The notes below the pieces were generated by a model, which saw only the letters and a list, made by a program, of their open reading frames with translations, did no database searches and was not told the origin of the DNA. Below, in pieces: positions 53,286 through 62,126 of a stretch of 64,000 nucleotides of DNA (position 1 is its first letter; every line of letters begins with the position of its first letter). This DNA comes from Aminipila sp963524205 (lineage in GTDB: Bacteria; Bacillota; Clostridia; Peptostreptococcales; Anaerovoracaceae). Both the position numbers and the translations under genes were made by a program. The stretch is taken from assembly GCA_963524205.1 (NCBI GenBank), contig CAURED010000017.1, forward strand, positions 1 through 64,000, given 5' to 3'.

Positions 53286-53870
53286 TTAACTCCCACTGTT
53301 TGAATCAGTCGGTTTCGGATCATCTGTACCAGGGTCAGTTGGTTTCGGATCATCTGTACCAGGGTCAGTTGGTTTCGGATCCGTTGTATTGTCTTTTTCT
53401 GGTACCTCACCAACAATCATAATCTGGCTTAGGGAAAACTTTTTGTCCCCAATATAAATGATTGGTTCTCCTTCAAACAAAGTTACACCTGAGATAACAC
53501 CTTTTGTGGTAATTAGCTTATCAGTAGTCTTTCCCGTAGAATCCTTAGAAGTTTCAATTGATGCTACAGTTACATTTTTTCCCAACAATGACGTTGCATA
53601 TGAAGTATTATTGCTTGCATAAATTTCCTCTTGCATTGAAACCATATCATTCATAGCCTGTATCTGAGAATACTGCGCCATCTGGCTAGTCATTTCAGAG
53701 GTATCTGTAGTGTTGTTCATATCCTGATTTTTAAGTTGTGCAACTAAGAGTGTAAGCCAGTCCATAGTTTGCATGTTTAAATCGGCTTTCCCTGAAGTAC
53801 TTTTGCTTTTATCTGTTTTAAGAGCCTTTAACGAACTTAGAATTTTATCATTAATTGTTGTATCTGCCAA
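53286..53870 (-). CDS. flgD: hook assembly scaffold FlgD
   Basis: FlgD caps the growing hook. The N-terminal conserved region is MQTMDWLTLLVAQLKNQDMN followed by SEMTSQMAQYSQIQAMNDM, clear FlgD marks. The product has 194 residues and keeps only a compact beta region after it (ATSLLGKNVTVASIET, IIYIGDKKFSLSQI). The last 30 residues are a repeated DPKPTDPGTD unit encoded by a 30-bp tandem repeat. The start is TTG 53870 after AGGAGGAATTAAGT, since no ATG occurs nearby in frame. It follows fliK by 16 bp. Confidence 0.92.
   Translation of the reverse strand: MADTTINDKILSSLKALKTDKSKSTSGKADLNMQTMDWLTLLVAQLKNQDMNNTTDTSEMTSQMAQYSQIQAMNDMVSMQEEIYASNNTSYATSLLGKNVTVASIETSKDSTGKTTDKLITTKGVISGVTLFEGEPIIYIGDKKFSLSQIMIVGEVPEKDNTTDPKPTDPGTDDPKPTDPGTDDPKPTDSNSGS
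53311..53380. repeat. 30-bp tandem repeat in the 3' end of flgD
   Basis: Two perfect copies of a 30-bp unit (53311-53340 and 53341-53370) are followed by 10 bp of a third. The unit begins GGTTTCGGATCATCTGTACC and ends AGGGTCAGTT. Read on the minus strand it encodes ten residues, DPKPTDPGTD. The length is a multiple of three, so copy number can change without shifting the frame. Perfect identity points to recent expansion. Confidence 0.95.
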
Positions 53871-53886
53871 ACTTAATTCCTCCTCT

Positions 53887-55107
53887 CTATACAGCTTCTT
53901 CTAAATCATCCACCAACCCTAATCTCAGCCTATCTATAAATGAGATATCTTCAGCCAGCTTCTTTTCCTGCTGTTGTTGCTGTTGGTTCTGCTGACCATT
54001 GCTTTGTTCTTGGAAATTGTCTCTGTCAAACTGTCCATCACTTGTCTCCGCCTGTTTTAAACTGATAGTGCTGTCCATTCCAGTGTTAGACTCTAATATC
54101 CCTCTTAAAGCATCCGCCTGCATTGATAGTAATTGATGTGCTTTTGAATTGGATGTACTTAAGATCAGTTCTGCGCTACCGTTCTGGAATATCATTTTGA
54201 CGTTCACTTTTCCCAAATTCTTTGGATTTAGTTCTAAATCAAATTCTTGTTTTCCATCACTAAGCTTGTACATAATCTTATCTGCCAACTGTTTAGCCAT
54301 ATCCGCCTGGTTTGTATCAACAGGTGCCTCAGCAACTTTAATATTAACCTTAGATAAATCCAGACTGTTGGTTTTCGCAAGTACATTTTCCTCTGGCATA
54401 TCCACTTGTTCTGATTTTGAATCATCGCTTTCAAACTCTGGACCCTGTAAATTAGCTGACTCAATCTGAGCAGCACCACCCTCTTGCACCTTTTCGCCTT
54501 TCATCTGACCACCATTTGTCAAAGTCTCTGCAAAATTCTGCATTTGATTTTCCTGACTTTCACCTTGTGCTGATTTAAGCATAGCTGATTTGACTAAATC
54601 AACATTATTTTGGAAAGGTAATTTAATTTCGCCCTCTCCCGTTTCCTCAGCCTTACCAAAAACCTCGCCTAAGTTGGATTCTGGTTTTTCCGCAACTACT
54701 CCAAGTAATGCATTGGTAATCACTTCACTCTGCATCTGCTGTAAGGCATCACATGTGGTAATATCGGCATTTACTGCTACCATATTTGGTTGCTGAATCT
54801 GAGCCGCTGCTAACACCTGTGCCTCCTTAGTGACATCCATGTTCTGATTGCCTTCTGCAGAATTTACATCTTTTTTTGGATATTCCTTTGAATCTGTTTT
54901 TTGTTGTGCCTTATTTGATGTAACCTTGTCTGTTAAACTGCTTTTGCCTGCATCATTTGTGGTACTTTGGTTTCTGTCAAAGGCCTTATCCATTTCCTTT
55001 TTAAAAGAATTACTTGAGCCATTGTTCGAGCTTACTAACTGAGTGCTTACCGTTTTTGCAGTTGTATTACTGCCTCCTGCTGTTTGAAAACACACTCCTG
55101 CGTTCAT
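53887..55107 (-). CDS. fliK: hook-length control protein FliK
   Basis: FliK is the secreted molecular ruler that measures the hook and triggers FlhB switching. It has 406 residues. The N-terminal two thirds are Gln/Asn/Lys-rich and low in order, as usual. The C-terminal Flg_hook domain (about 265-355) shows LSDGKQEFDLELNPKNLGKV, NVKMIFQNGSAELILSTSNS and AHQLLSMQADALRGILESN, the FliK core. A Gln-rich stretch (QSNGQQNQQQQQQEKKLAED) is near the end. ATG 55107 follows GAAGGGAGGTCCTTGA. It lies between fliJ and flgD. A possible second ruler-like gene lies at 42.5-43.9 kb. Confidence 0.92.
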   Translation of the reverse strand: MNAGVCFQTAGGSNTTAKTVSTQLVSSNNGSSNSFKKEMDKAFDRNQSTTNDAGKSSLTDKVTSNKAQQKTDSKEYPKKDVNSAEGNQNMDVTKEAQVLAAAQIQQPNMVAVNADITTCDALQQMQSEVITNALLGVVAEKPESNLGEVFGKAEETGEGEIKLPFQNNVDLVKSAMLKSAQGESQENQMQNFAETLTNGGQMKGEKVQEGGAAQIESANLQGPEFESDDSKSEQVDMPEENVLAKTNSLDLSKVNIKVAEAPVDTNQADMAKQLADKIMYKLSDGKQEFDLELNPKNLGKVNVKMIFQNGSAELILSTSNSKAHQLLSMQADALRGILESNTGMDSTISLKQAETSDGQFDRDNFQEQSNGQQNQQQQQQEKKLAEDISFIDRLRLGLVDDLEEAV

Positions 55108-55188
55108 TCAAGGACCTCCCTTCTTATGAAATTGTTAAGGTACTTTTTAACTATTGAATAAAGTTAAAATTAAATATATATCAAGTCG

Positions 55189-55632
55189 CTATTTACGACT
55201 AGATAACTGATTGGATACAAATTCCTCAGTTGCCAGTTCTTCTTTCTTGGTTTCTTCTTTTCTATATTCTTCAAACCTTTTTTCTCTAAGTTTTTCTATA
55301 GACATAACATCAGTCTTTGCAACAATTAACTCTTTTCTTCGTCTCTGTGCTATCTTCTTTAATCCTTTAAGTTTGTCTTCTTCATTCTTTATGTTATTTT
55401 CTAAAATTTTTATATATACTTTATAGCCCTGGTGCTCTAATATTGTTATCCCCTGGCTGTTCTTATAATTAAGTTCCTTATTTATGTCGGCTAATTCTTT
55501 CTTTATGTTCAATATAATATCATTTTGTTTATTAACATCAGATATAGCCCTGGCATACTTTGCCTTCGCTTCATCCAACGTAATATTTCTATATTTTTCT
55601 ACAGATTTTAAAGAAAATTTAAACTTCGCCAT
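55189..55632 (-). CDS. fliJ: flagellar export chaperone FliJ
   Basis: FliJ is a coiled-coil protein that binds the FliI ATPase hexamer like a central stalk and activates the export gate. The 147-residue product is an almost continuous helix with heptad character (FKFSLKSVEKYRNITLDEAK, KLREKRFEEYRKEETKKEEL). Length, composition and position directly after fliI fit FliJ; the family is poorly conserved in sequence. ATG 55632 follows AAAAGGTATAAAATAGATTATT. fliK starts about 80 bp downstream. Confidence 0.9.
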   Translation of the reverse strand: MAKFKFSLKSVEKYRNITLDEAKAKYARAISDVNKQNDIILNIKKELADINKELNYKNSQGITILEHQGYKVYIKILENNIKNEEDKLKGLKKIAQRRRKELIVAKTDVMSIEKLREKRFEEYRKEETKKEELATEEFVSNQLSSRK

Positions 55633-55672
55633 AATAATCTATTTTATACCTTTTTCCCCTTTTTTTCAACGA

Positions 55673-56977
55673 TTATTCCAAAATTCTCGTCATTGCTTCT
55701 AACATATCATCATAGTTGAAAAATTCTGTAGTCTTCTGTTTTAAGAAATTATTAATAGCATCAATTCTGGCCACTGCATTGTCCAATTTAGCATTGGCAC
55801 CAGATTTATAAGCCCCAATTGATATTAAATCTGCATTTTCTTCATATACAGCCAGCAAATCTCTTATTTTAGATGCCATGGCCTTATGGTTTTCATCTAC
55901 AATAGCAGCCATCAATCTAGAAATACTGCCGCTTACCTCAATTGCAGGAAAATGATTTCTAGCCGCAAGTTTTCTTGACAATATAATATGTCCATCTAAA
56001 ATACCTCTCACAGTATCCGCTATAGGCTCATTTGTATCATCGCCTTCAACCAAAACAGTATATATACCTGTAATGGATCCATTCTCGAAATTTCCACTTC
56101 TTTCAAGTAACTTAGGCATTTCTGCATATATTGAAGGGGTATACCCTCTGGCCACTGGGGGTTCTCCCACTGCCAGTCCAATTTCTCTTTGTGCCATGGC
56201 AAATCTGGTTAACGAATCCATCATCAACAGCACATCCTTACCCTGGTCTTTAAAATATTCTGCAATTGCTGTTGCCACAATAGGGCACTTAGCTCTTTGT
56301 ACTGCTGGCTGGTCTGAAGTAGCAACCACAAGTACAGATCTAGCCATTCCTTCTGGTCCTAAGTCTCTTTCTATAAACTCTTTAACTTCCCTACCTCTTT
56401 CGCCTACCAACGCAATTACATTTATATCAGCCGAAGCTTGTTTAGCAATCATACCCAAAAGTGTACTTTTACCAACACCACTTCCTGCAAATATACCAAT
56501 TCTCTGGCCCTTACCTACAGTAAGAAATCCATCTATTGCCTTAATTCCAAAATCAATTCTATCTACTATAGCAGGTCTGCTTAACGGATTTATATAATTG
56601 TTTTCTACACTATACATGGCAGAATGATCAACAGGACCCATTCCATCAATAGGTTCTCCCATTGCATTAATCGTTCTGCCGCATAAAAACTCTCCAACGG
56701 GAATTCGTAGTCTTTTCTTTGTACTTCTTACAAAGTCTCCAGATCCCATTCCTTCAATAAAATCGTATGGCATTAATATAGTTTTATCGCCTCTAAAGCC
56801 TACAACCTCAGACATAACTTTTCGTTTTCCGTCTTTTGAAGTTATAACATTTATGTCTCCAATGCTTGCCTTTATGCCTGAAGCTTCAATACTCATACCT
56901 ACTATATTTTCTATTTTGCCAATATGTTCGAAGGTTTCCGAGTTTTTTATAAGCTCTGACAATTCCTTTAAATACAA
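55673..56977 (-). CDS. fliI: flagellar export ATPase FliI
   Basis: FliI is the export-specific ATPase related to F1 beta subunits. It has 434 residues. The Walker A motif is in GIFAGSGVGKSTLLGMIAKQ, Walker B in DVLLMMDSLTRFAMAQREIG, and the catalytic Glu region is ALVGERGREVKEFI. The C-terminal part (AGANAKLDNAVARIDAINNF) contacts FliJ and the gate. The start is TTG 56977 after GGGGGAAAAAGGC. It lies between fliH and fliJ. Identification is secure. Confidence 0.96.
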   Translation of the reverse strand: MYLKELSELIKNSETFEHIGKIENIVGMSIEASGIKASIGDINVITSKDGKRKVMSEVVGFRGDKTILMPYDFIEGMGSGDFVRSTKKRLRIPVGEFLCGRTINAMGEPIDGMGPVDHSAMYSVENNYINPLSRPAIVDRIDFGIKAIDGFLTVGKGQRIGIFAGSGVGKSTLLGMIAKQASADINVIALVGERGREVKEFIERDLGPEGMARSVLVVATSDQPAVQRAKCPIVATAIAEYFKDQGKDVLLMMDSLTRFAMAQREIGLAVGEPPVARGYTPSIYAEMPKLLERSGNFENGSITGIYTVLVEGDDTNEPIADTVRGILDGHIILSRKLAARNHFPAIEVSGSISRLMAAIVDENHKAMASKIRDLLAVYEENADLISIGAYKSGANAKLDNAVARIDAINNFLKQKTTEFFNYDDMLEAMTRILE

Positions 56978-56989
56978 GCCTTTTTCCCC

Positions 56990-58408
56990 CTATATTTTGT
57001 TATCACTAGCAATTTGCCGAATATGGTCCAGCTGTGTACCTACACTAGCATCTACTATCTGGTCTGGTGACTCTATTATGCAAGTCCCTGAGGGTTCATC
57101 CTCCATTACAACAACTCTAACATTTGCAGAAATTTGATTTAAGGCATCAATCAAATCCTTTTCAAGATTCATCGCAATTGCTTTATCTTCATGGGAAATA
57201 TAGACCTTTGCCCACTGCTTATTTCTGCAATCCTCTGCAGCTGCAACTATCATTTTAGCTACTACATCTTTACTAGACTTCAAGCTAATTTTTATTACCT
57301 TCTCGGCCACGTTGATAGCCAGATCAGTTAACTCATTTAAATTATTTTGTAAAATCTCATTTTTACTTTCAATAAACTCTTGAATTGCTAATTCAAGTTC
57401 TCCTCTAAATGCCTCCGCCTCTTGAATCATGCCCTCATTTACAGCATTCTCTGCGGCTATAAAGCCTTCATTCTGCCCCTTTTCAAATCCTTCAGCAAAC
57501 CCTTTTTCAGAGGCCTCTGCCAAAGTGTGCTCAACCTTTTCATCTATGATGTTTTGAGCATGCTGCTCGGATTCTTGTAAAATCTTTTGAGCTTCAGTCC
57601 TTGCTTTCTCCAAAATTTCCTCAGCTTGTTGCTTAGCTTGTTCCAGAAGCTCAGTCCTGTTTATTTCTAGAACCTGCTCATCTAGTTCAATAGGTTCATC
57701 GGTGTTTTCCAAAGGATTCTCTAGGTTTTGTGAAATACTGTCCGGTGGTATAACATCTCCTAATATAAGTGCTTCATTAATATCATATGGCTTAACCTCT
57801 TGTTCTTCCTCATCATCAAAAGAATCAAGAAAAAAGTTTGACGGCATAATATCATCTGCTTCATAGGTCTCTCCATCAAAGATATTTTTCTCATTAAAGC
57901 ACTTCATTTCGTAATCTTCGCTTTCACTCAGCATGCTTTCTTCTGGTGACTGGTTGCTTAATAATTTCAAAGCATTGTTAAAAGCTGCTATTTTATTAAG
58001 AGAGTCATATCCATCATGAAACTCCTCATTGAGCAAGCTTTCCTCTACTAGTAATGGTTTTTCATCTTCATGTAAAACATCTTCACCTAAAATGCTTGCT
58101 ACAAGGTTTTTTTGGTCGTCATCTATTTCTGTAATATCATTTTCAATTTTACTATGGCGAGAAAATTCTGGCGTATATCCATAAATCGTCTTCAATCCGT
58201 TGTTAGATTTAAAATCTTCACTCTTCTGCTCTTCCATAGCTGCTTTTTTAAATTCAGACATAGCATCTTCAACAGCCTTTTGAGCCTCACTGGCTTCGGA
58301 ATGTTTTTCATTGCTTTGTATTTTTGCAAGCTCTATGGCTTCGGCTAAACGCCTTTCCGCCTTTTCCAGAGAGGTCTGAACTTGTAAACCTTCATAGGTT
58401 TTACGCAA
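56990..58408 (-). CDS. fliH: flagellar export regulator FliH, with long N-terminal extension
   Basis: FliH binds and regulates FliI and tethers it to the C ring. The last 220 residues match FliH: a coiled coil (AKQQAEEILEKARTEAQKIL), the glycine-pattern segment EKGFAEGFEKGQNEGFIAAE, and the C-terminal domain with LTDLAINVAEKVIKISLKSS and VVVMEDEPSGTCIIESPDQI. The whole protein has 472 residues, about 200 more than usual. The extra N-terminal part is very acidic (DDIMPSNFFLDSFDDEEEQE) and includes an early coiled coil. The start is TTG 58408, inside the end of fliG (8 bp overlap). Confidence 0.92.
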   Translation of the reverse strand: MRKTYEGLQVQTSLEKAERRLAEAIELAKIQSNEKHSEASEAQKAVEDAMSEFKKAAMEEQKSEDFKSNNGLKTIYGYTPEFSRHSKIENDITEIDDDQKNLVASILGEDVLHEDEKPLLVEESLLNEEFHDGYDSLNKIAAFNNALKLLSNQSPEESMLSESEDYEMKCFNEKNIFDGETYEADDIMPSNFFLDSFDDEEEQEVKPYDINEALILGDVIPPDSISQNLENPLENTDEPIELDEQVLEINRTELLEQAKQQAEEILEKARTEAQKILQESEQHAQNIIDEKVEHTLAEASEKGFAEGFEKGQNEGFIAAENAVNEGMIQEAEAFRGELELAIQEFIESKNEILQNNLNELTDLAINVAEKVIKISLKSSKDVVAKMIVAAAEDCRNKQWAKVYISHEDKAIAMNLEKDLIDALNQISANVRVVVMEDEPSGTCIIESPDQIVDASVGTQLDHIRQIASDNKI

Positions 58409-59414
58409 TTATCTCATCCTTTCCGCCCTTATTGATCATAAGCCTTCCTTCTTCTTCCAGACGTCTTATAACCGCAACAATCTTCTGCTGTGCTTCTTCT
58501 ACATCCTTTAAGCGAACATTATATGTAAATTCTAATTCACTCTTAACAGTTTCCGCCATACGGCTTGACATATTTGAGAAAATCATATTGGACACTTCTT
58601 GTGTAGAACCCTTTAATGCATAAACAATATCTTGTGTCTCAACTTCACGTAAGAATTCTTGTATGCCTCTGTCATCAAGTAATGTAATATCTTCAAATAC
58701 AAACATTCTGTTTCTAATATCGTCAGCAAGCTTAATGTCTTTTTTACTTAATTCGTCAAATATGTATTTCTCGTTACTTCTGTCAATATTGTTCATTACT
58801 TCAGCAATGTAATCTACACCACCAACCTGTGCAAAATCCATAGAAAGTACAGAGGCAAACTTTTTCTCTAATATACTTTCAACAATCTTAATCGTTTCCG
58901 GAGATGCACTATCCATCCTTGCAATACATTCTACAACTTTGACTTGCTTATCTTTTGGAAGTTCCGTTATTATTTCTGATGCCTGCTCAGATTTTGCATA
59001 AGATAAAATAAGCGCAATGGTCTGAGGTCTTTCATGTTGTATAATTGCAAAAAGATTTTTGCTGTCGGTCTTTCGGATAAATTCAAACGCTCTTGTTTTC
59101 AGATTTCTAGTAACCCTCTCCAACAAGGTGGTCGCCGTCTGCGGTCCAAAAGCTTTCTCAAGTACCGTTTTAGCATAATCAACGCCTCCCTCAGTAATAA
59201 CTTTCTGAGTTAAACAAAGCTTATAGAAATCATCCATTGCCGCTTCTGTTTGTGTCGGTGAAACGTGATTAAGTTTAGCTATTTCCAAGGTGAGGATTTC
59301 CAAATCTTCCTCACCAAGAAATTTGTATATTTTAGAGGCTCTCTCAGCTCCAAGTGAAATAACTACAGCAGCAGCCTTTTGCTGAGGTGTCAAACCGCTC
59401 ACATCTTTACTCAT
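58401..59414 (-). CDS. fliG: flagellar motor switch protein FliG
   Basis: FliG is the C-ring protein that touches MotA and transmits torque. It has 337 residues, the standard size. Family motifs are LTPQQKAAAVVISLGAERAS at the N-terminus, the middle ERPQTIALILSYAKSEQASE, and the C-terminal torque helix with KKDIKLADDIRNRMFVFEDI. The torque helix has the usual charged residues. It overlaps fliF upstream by 8 bp and fliH downstream by 8 bp, so translation is coupled across the three genes. Confidence 0.97.
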   Translation of the reverse strand: MSKDVSGLTPQQKAAAVVISLGAERASKIYKFLGEEDLEILTLEIAKLNHVSPTQTEAAMDDFYKLCLTQKVITEGGVDYAKTVLEKAFGPQTATTLLERVTRNLKTRAFEFIRKTDSKNLFAIIQHERPQTIALILSYAKSEQASEIITELPKDKQVKVVECIARMDSASPETIKIVESILEKKFASVLSMDFAQVGGVDYIAEVMNNIDRSNEKYIFDELSKKDIKLADDIRNRMFVFEDITLLDDRGIQEFLREVETQDIVYALKGSTQEVSNMIFSNMSSRMAETVKSELEFTYNVRLKDVEEAQQKIVAVIRRLEEEGRLMINKGGKDEIIA

Positions 59415-60987
59415 TATCCTCTTCTCCTCTTAACCAAGTCTTAAGCAACTGAGCTGATATTTCTGGATTGATATCCGTAAAGTCCTGAATCTGGCTCTTA
59501 AGTTCCTCTTCCCTTGTTTTGCCAAGTTCATCAAGGCGTATCAGTTCTTCAGGAGCCTGAATACGATTAGCTTCTTCTGCCGCCAGTTCTTGTACTCTCT
59601 TCTTCAGTTTAGCCTTCTTAATAACAACCATAATTACAGCAATTAAGGCAATTATTAATGCTAGCACAGCTGGTATTATAATCTTTAACAGTGGATTTGC
59701 GTCAAGTATAGCCGTAATTCCCGTCAATTGTTCTGGCTCTGTCTTGTAGAACTCAGCATTAAAAATAGCAACCTTAGTGTCTGCAAGTTCTGGGTCAATA
59801 CCAGCAGTCATAGCAATGGTCTGCCTCATTTCGCCAGCCTTAGCAGGAGTCAGGCTTGCACTATCGACTGCTACTGATACCGTAATATCTGTCAGTTCTC
59901 CCGCATCACTTTGAACCTGTTCTTTAACCTGGCTTACTAGATATTCTAAAGCCCTGTCGTCTTTAAAGTAAATATCATTTCCATCTGTAGTAACACCAGG
60001 ATATACTGGAATATCCGCATTGGTTTCAGTACCTGGTACACCTGCTGTGACCTTTCCTTGTCCTTGTACTTCATATGTTGATGTAGATTTTGACAGAACT
60101 CCCTTATTATCTTCTGAAGGGATATATTCTATAATTTCTTTAATCTTTTTATCTATATCAACTGAACATTTTACACTTACTCGAATATTCTCTTTACCGA
60201 ATACTGGCTGGAATAAATCTAAAATTTTTCCTTTGGTGCTGCTTTCTATTTGTTTTTCAATGTTAAGCTTTAATGCTGTAGCACCTTCTTGCGAATTATC
60301 GTCACTGGAACTTACTTCTTCACCATTGCCATCAATAACCGCTACATTTTCAATTTTCAGGCCTGGCACACCCTTTGCTACCAATCTCTGAATACCTTTA
60401 ACCTGTTTCGTACTTGGTGAGCCGCCATCCTCCATGGTCACTGTAACTGATGCAGAAGATTCTTTTACATCCTCCTGCAAAGCATACTTTTGTTCATCCG
60501 CCATAGCTATAGCAACGGTTGCATTTTCCACACCGTCAAACTGCTTTATTGTTTCAGCCATACGGCTTTCTAATTCAAATTGTGCATATTTATACTTTTC
60601 AAAATCTGTAGCCAGTAAGCTGACATTATCTTTAAAAATATCATATGTAAATCCGCTTTTAGGATAGCCCTCTGCAGCTAAAGCTACTTTGACTTTATCA
60701 ACCATTTCTTCTGGAACAGAAATTGTTCCATCTTTATGCTCATACTGGATAGCCTGTTCCTCTAGTACACCAATTATCTCTGTAGCTTCTGATTCATCAA
60801 GTCCCGTATAGAGCACCGCATAATTAGTAGTATTAAGTGCAAGGGCTATTGCAAATGCAATTACAATTACTAAAATTGTTACAATCGCAATAATAATTTT
60901 AACCTTCTTGCTTAGCTTAGCGTTAATGTCTGCCAGCTTTTCTCTTATTTGTCTAAATTGTTCTCCTAAACGTTCTCGCAATTTCAT
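59407..60987 (-). CDS. fliF: flagellar MS-ring protein FliF
   Basis: FliF forms the MS ring, the foundation of the basal body. It has 526 residues. One membrane helix lies near residues 29-50 (IIIAIVTILVIVIAFAIALA) and a second near 435-460 (IIIPAVLALIIALIAVIMVV), as expected. The periplasmic ring-building motifs YAVLYTGLDESEATEIIGVL and YEVQGQGKVTAGVPGTETNA are present. The C-terminal tail ELLKTWLRGEE-like (SAQLLKTWLRGEEDNE) binds FliG. ATG 60987 follows AAGGTGGC. It is followed by fliG with an overlap. Confidence 0.97.
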   Translation of the reverse strand: MKLRERLGEQFRQIREKLADINAKLSKKVKIIIAIVTILVIVIAFAIALALNTTNYAVLYTGLDESEATEIIGVLEEQAIQYEHKDGTISVPEEMVDKVKVALAAEGYPKSGFTYDIFKDNVSLLATDFEKYKYAQFELESRMAETIKQFDGVENATVAIAMADEQKYALQEDVKESSASVTVTMEDGGSPSTKQVKGIQRLVAKGVPGLKIENVAVIDGNGEEVSSSDDNSQEGATALKLNIEKQIESSTKGKILDLFQPVFGKENIRVSVKCSVDIDKKIKEIIEYIPSEDNKGVLSKSTSTYEVQGQGKVTAGVPGTETNADIPVYPGVTTDGNDIYFKDDRALEYLVSQVKEQVQSDAGELTDITVSVAVDSASLTPAKAGEMRQTIAMTAGIDPELADTKVAIFNAEFYKTEPEQLTGITAILDANPLLKIIIPAVLALIIALIAVIMVVIKKAKLKKRVQELAAEEANRIQAPEELIRLDELGKTREEELKSQIQDFTDINPEISAQLLKTWLRGEEDNE

Positions 60988-61003
60988 GCCACCTTATCCT
61001 AAA

Positions 61004-61354
61004 TTACACACTCATACGCATGATTTCGCTGTATGAATCAAGTGCTTTATTTCTTAGTTCAACCAATAGGTCTATTGATAGCTGAGCCTTTGCGATGTCA
61101 ATGCTGTACTGATGTAAGTTATCACTCTGTCCTGTTGCAAGCATTTCTGCATCCACATTTACCTGCTTATCTGTACTGATAACATCTTTCACTGCCTCGT
61201 CAAACACCGATTTAAAAGGAACTTGTACACCTTGCGCTGCCCCAGTATCATTTACCTCAGCCACGCCATTTGCTGCCTTATTGTTTCCATCAATTTTATT
61301 TATCTGGCTTATATTCGCAATATTATTAATTGCCTGCATGGGATCTATATACAT
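61004..61354 (-). CDS. fliE: MS ring-rod junction protein FliE
   Basis: FliE connects the MS ring to the proximal rod. It has 116 residues. The C-terminal half carries the conserved FliE region (VPFKSVFDEAVKDVISTDKQ, then SIDIAKAQLSIDLLVELRNK and ALDSYSEIMRMSV). The N-terminal half is polar. ATG 61354 follows GGAGGTAACAATC. The flgC gene lies directly upstream and fliF downstream, the usual order. Confidence 0.95.
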   Translation of the reverse strand: MYIDPMQAINNIANISQINKIDGNNKAANGVAEVNDTGAAQGVQVPFKSVFDEAVKDVISTDKQVNVDAEMLATGQSDNLHQYSIDIAKAQLSIDLLVELRNKALDSYSEIMRMSV

Positions 61355-61398
61355 ATGATTGTTACCTCCAATTAAATTTCTTTACACGCTAGCTAAAA

Positions 61399-61869
61399 TT
61401 ACCTGCCAATATCCAGTGCTTTCTGTGCCATAAGTTTTACTGCATTTAAAACCGTAACATTAGCCTGATATGATCTTGTGGCTGACATACTGTCTATCGT
61501 CTCTTCCAGCATATTTACATTTGGAAGTTTAACATACCCATTTGCATCCGCATCCGGATGATCTGGATTGTATTCCGTTTTAAAATCGCTCTGATCTTCT
61601 ATAATGTCGCTGACCCTCACTCCTGGTGAGTAGTCCCTTCTAACCAATCTGCCATTTGCACCTCTTTCGATAATTGCATTATTGAGAGAATCCTTAAAAG
61701 AAACATCTCCAGCTTTGTCTTCAAAAACAGCCATCTTTCTTCTATAAGGCCCTCCGGCTTCAGTTCTCGTTGTATCAATATTTGAAACATTTTCTGAAAT
61801 AATATCAAGTCTCTGTCTCTGTGCTGTTAATGCTGAAGCACTTATATTCATCGAACTTAAAAATGACAA
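61399..61869 (-). CDS. flgC: flagellar basal-body rod protein FlgC
   Basis: FlgC is a proximal rod subunit. The product has 156 residues starting at TTG 61869, which follows AAAGGTGG with 8 bp between. From there it reads (M)SFLSSMNISASALTAQRQRL, matching the normal FlgC N-terminus; an in-frame GTG at 61881 inside the ribosome binding site is unlikely. Other marks are ISENVSNIDTTRTEAGGPYR and the C-terminal SMSATRSYQANVTVLNAVKL. It is the first gene of the basal-body operon. The expected flgB neighbour is missing and is instead at 3.1-3.5 kb. Confidence 0.95.
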   Translation of the reverse strand: MSFLSSMNISASALTAQRQRLDIISENVSNIDTTRTEAGGPYRRKMAVFEDKAGDVSFKDSLNNAIIERGANGRLVRRDYSPGVRVSDIIEDQSDFKTEYNPDHPDADANGYVKLPNVNMLEETIDSMSATRSYQANVTVLNAVKLMAQKALDIGR

Positions 61870-61978
61870 TCTACATACCACCTTTCTGGTTTTTTCTGAA
61901 TTCTGTCATCCGTGACATCTAATATAACATAATATAAACTTGCTTCCCTACATAATTTACATTTTTTTGCACCCTTCC

Positions 61979-62008
61979 AAAAAAATGGATACAATTAATC
62001 CATTTTTT
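61979..62008 (-). terminator. hairpin between the 122-residue gene and flgC
   Basis: The arms AAAAAATGGAT and ATCCATTTTTT form an 11-bp stem (most of it A-T) with a 7-base loop, with T-rich flanks on both strands. It could terminate the short transcript of the riboswitch-controlled gene. It also lies immediately downstream of a candidate promoter at 62019-62046, so it might instead be a leader hairpin of the flgC transcript. Confidence 0.6.
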
Positions 62009-62018
62009 ACTTACATAA

Positions 62019-62046
62019 ATTATATATTATTCGGCAGTTTTTGCAA
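62019..62046 (-). promoter_or_regulatory. candidate sigma-A-like promoter of the flgC operon
   Basis: On the reverse strand TTGCAA (62046-62041), 16 bp, then TATAAT (62024-62019). It overlaps a weaker sigma-28-like element, CAAA-N15-GCCGAATA (62054-62028). The predicted RNA would begin right in front of the 61979-62008 hairpin. Whether it is active is uncertain. Confidence 0.45.
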
Positions 62047-62126
62047 CTATTTTGCGTCATAAAAGATAAAATATTGTAGAAAAATGCAGCTTTTTCTGTT
62101 GCCCTTACCAATTGCATGAAAAATTG

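Noticed and set aside
53311..53380. Short direct repeats considered as a CRISPR array
   Set aside because: Copies are adjacent with no spacers and lie in the flgD coding frame.
56073..56597. 174-codon plus-strand open frame opposite fliI
   Set aside because: fliI is certain on the other strand; long antisense frames are common there.
61952..61980. TTGGAA-N17-AATTAT as a flgC promoter
   Set aside because: Both hexamers are weak and the -35 overlaps the T-run of the hairpin; TTGCAA-N16-TATAAT at 62019-62046 is better.
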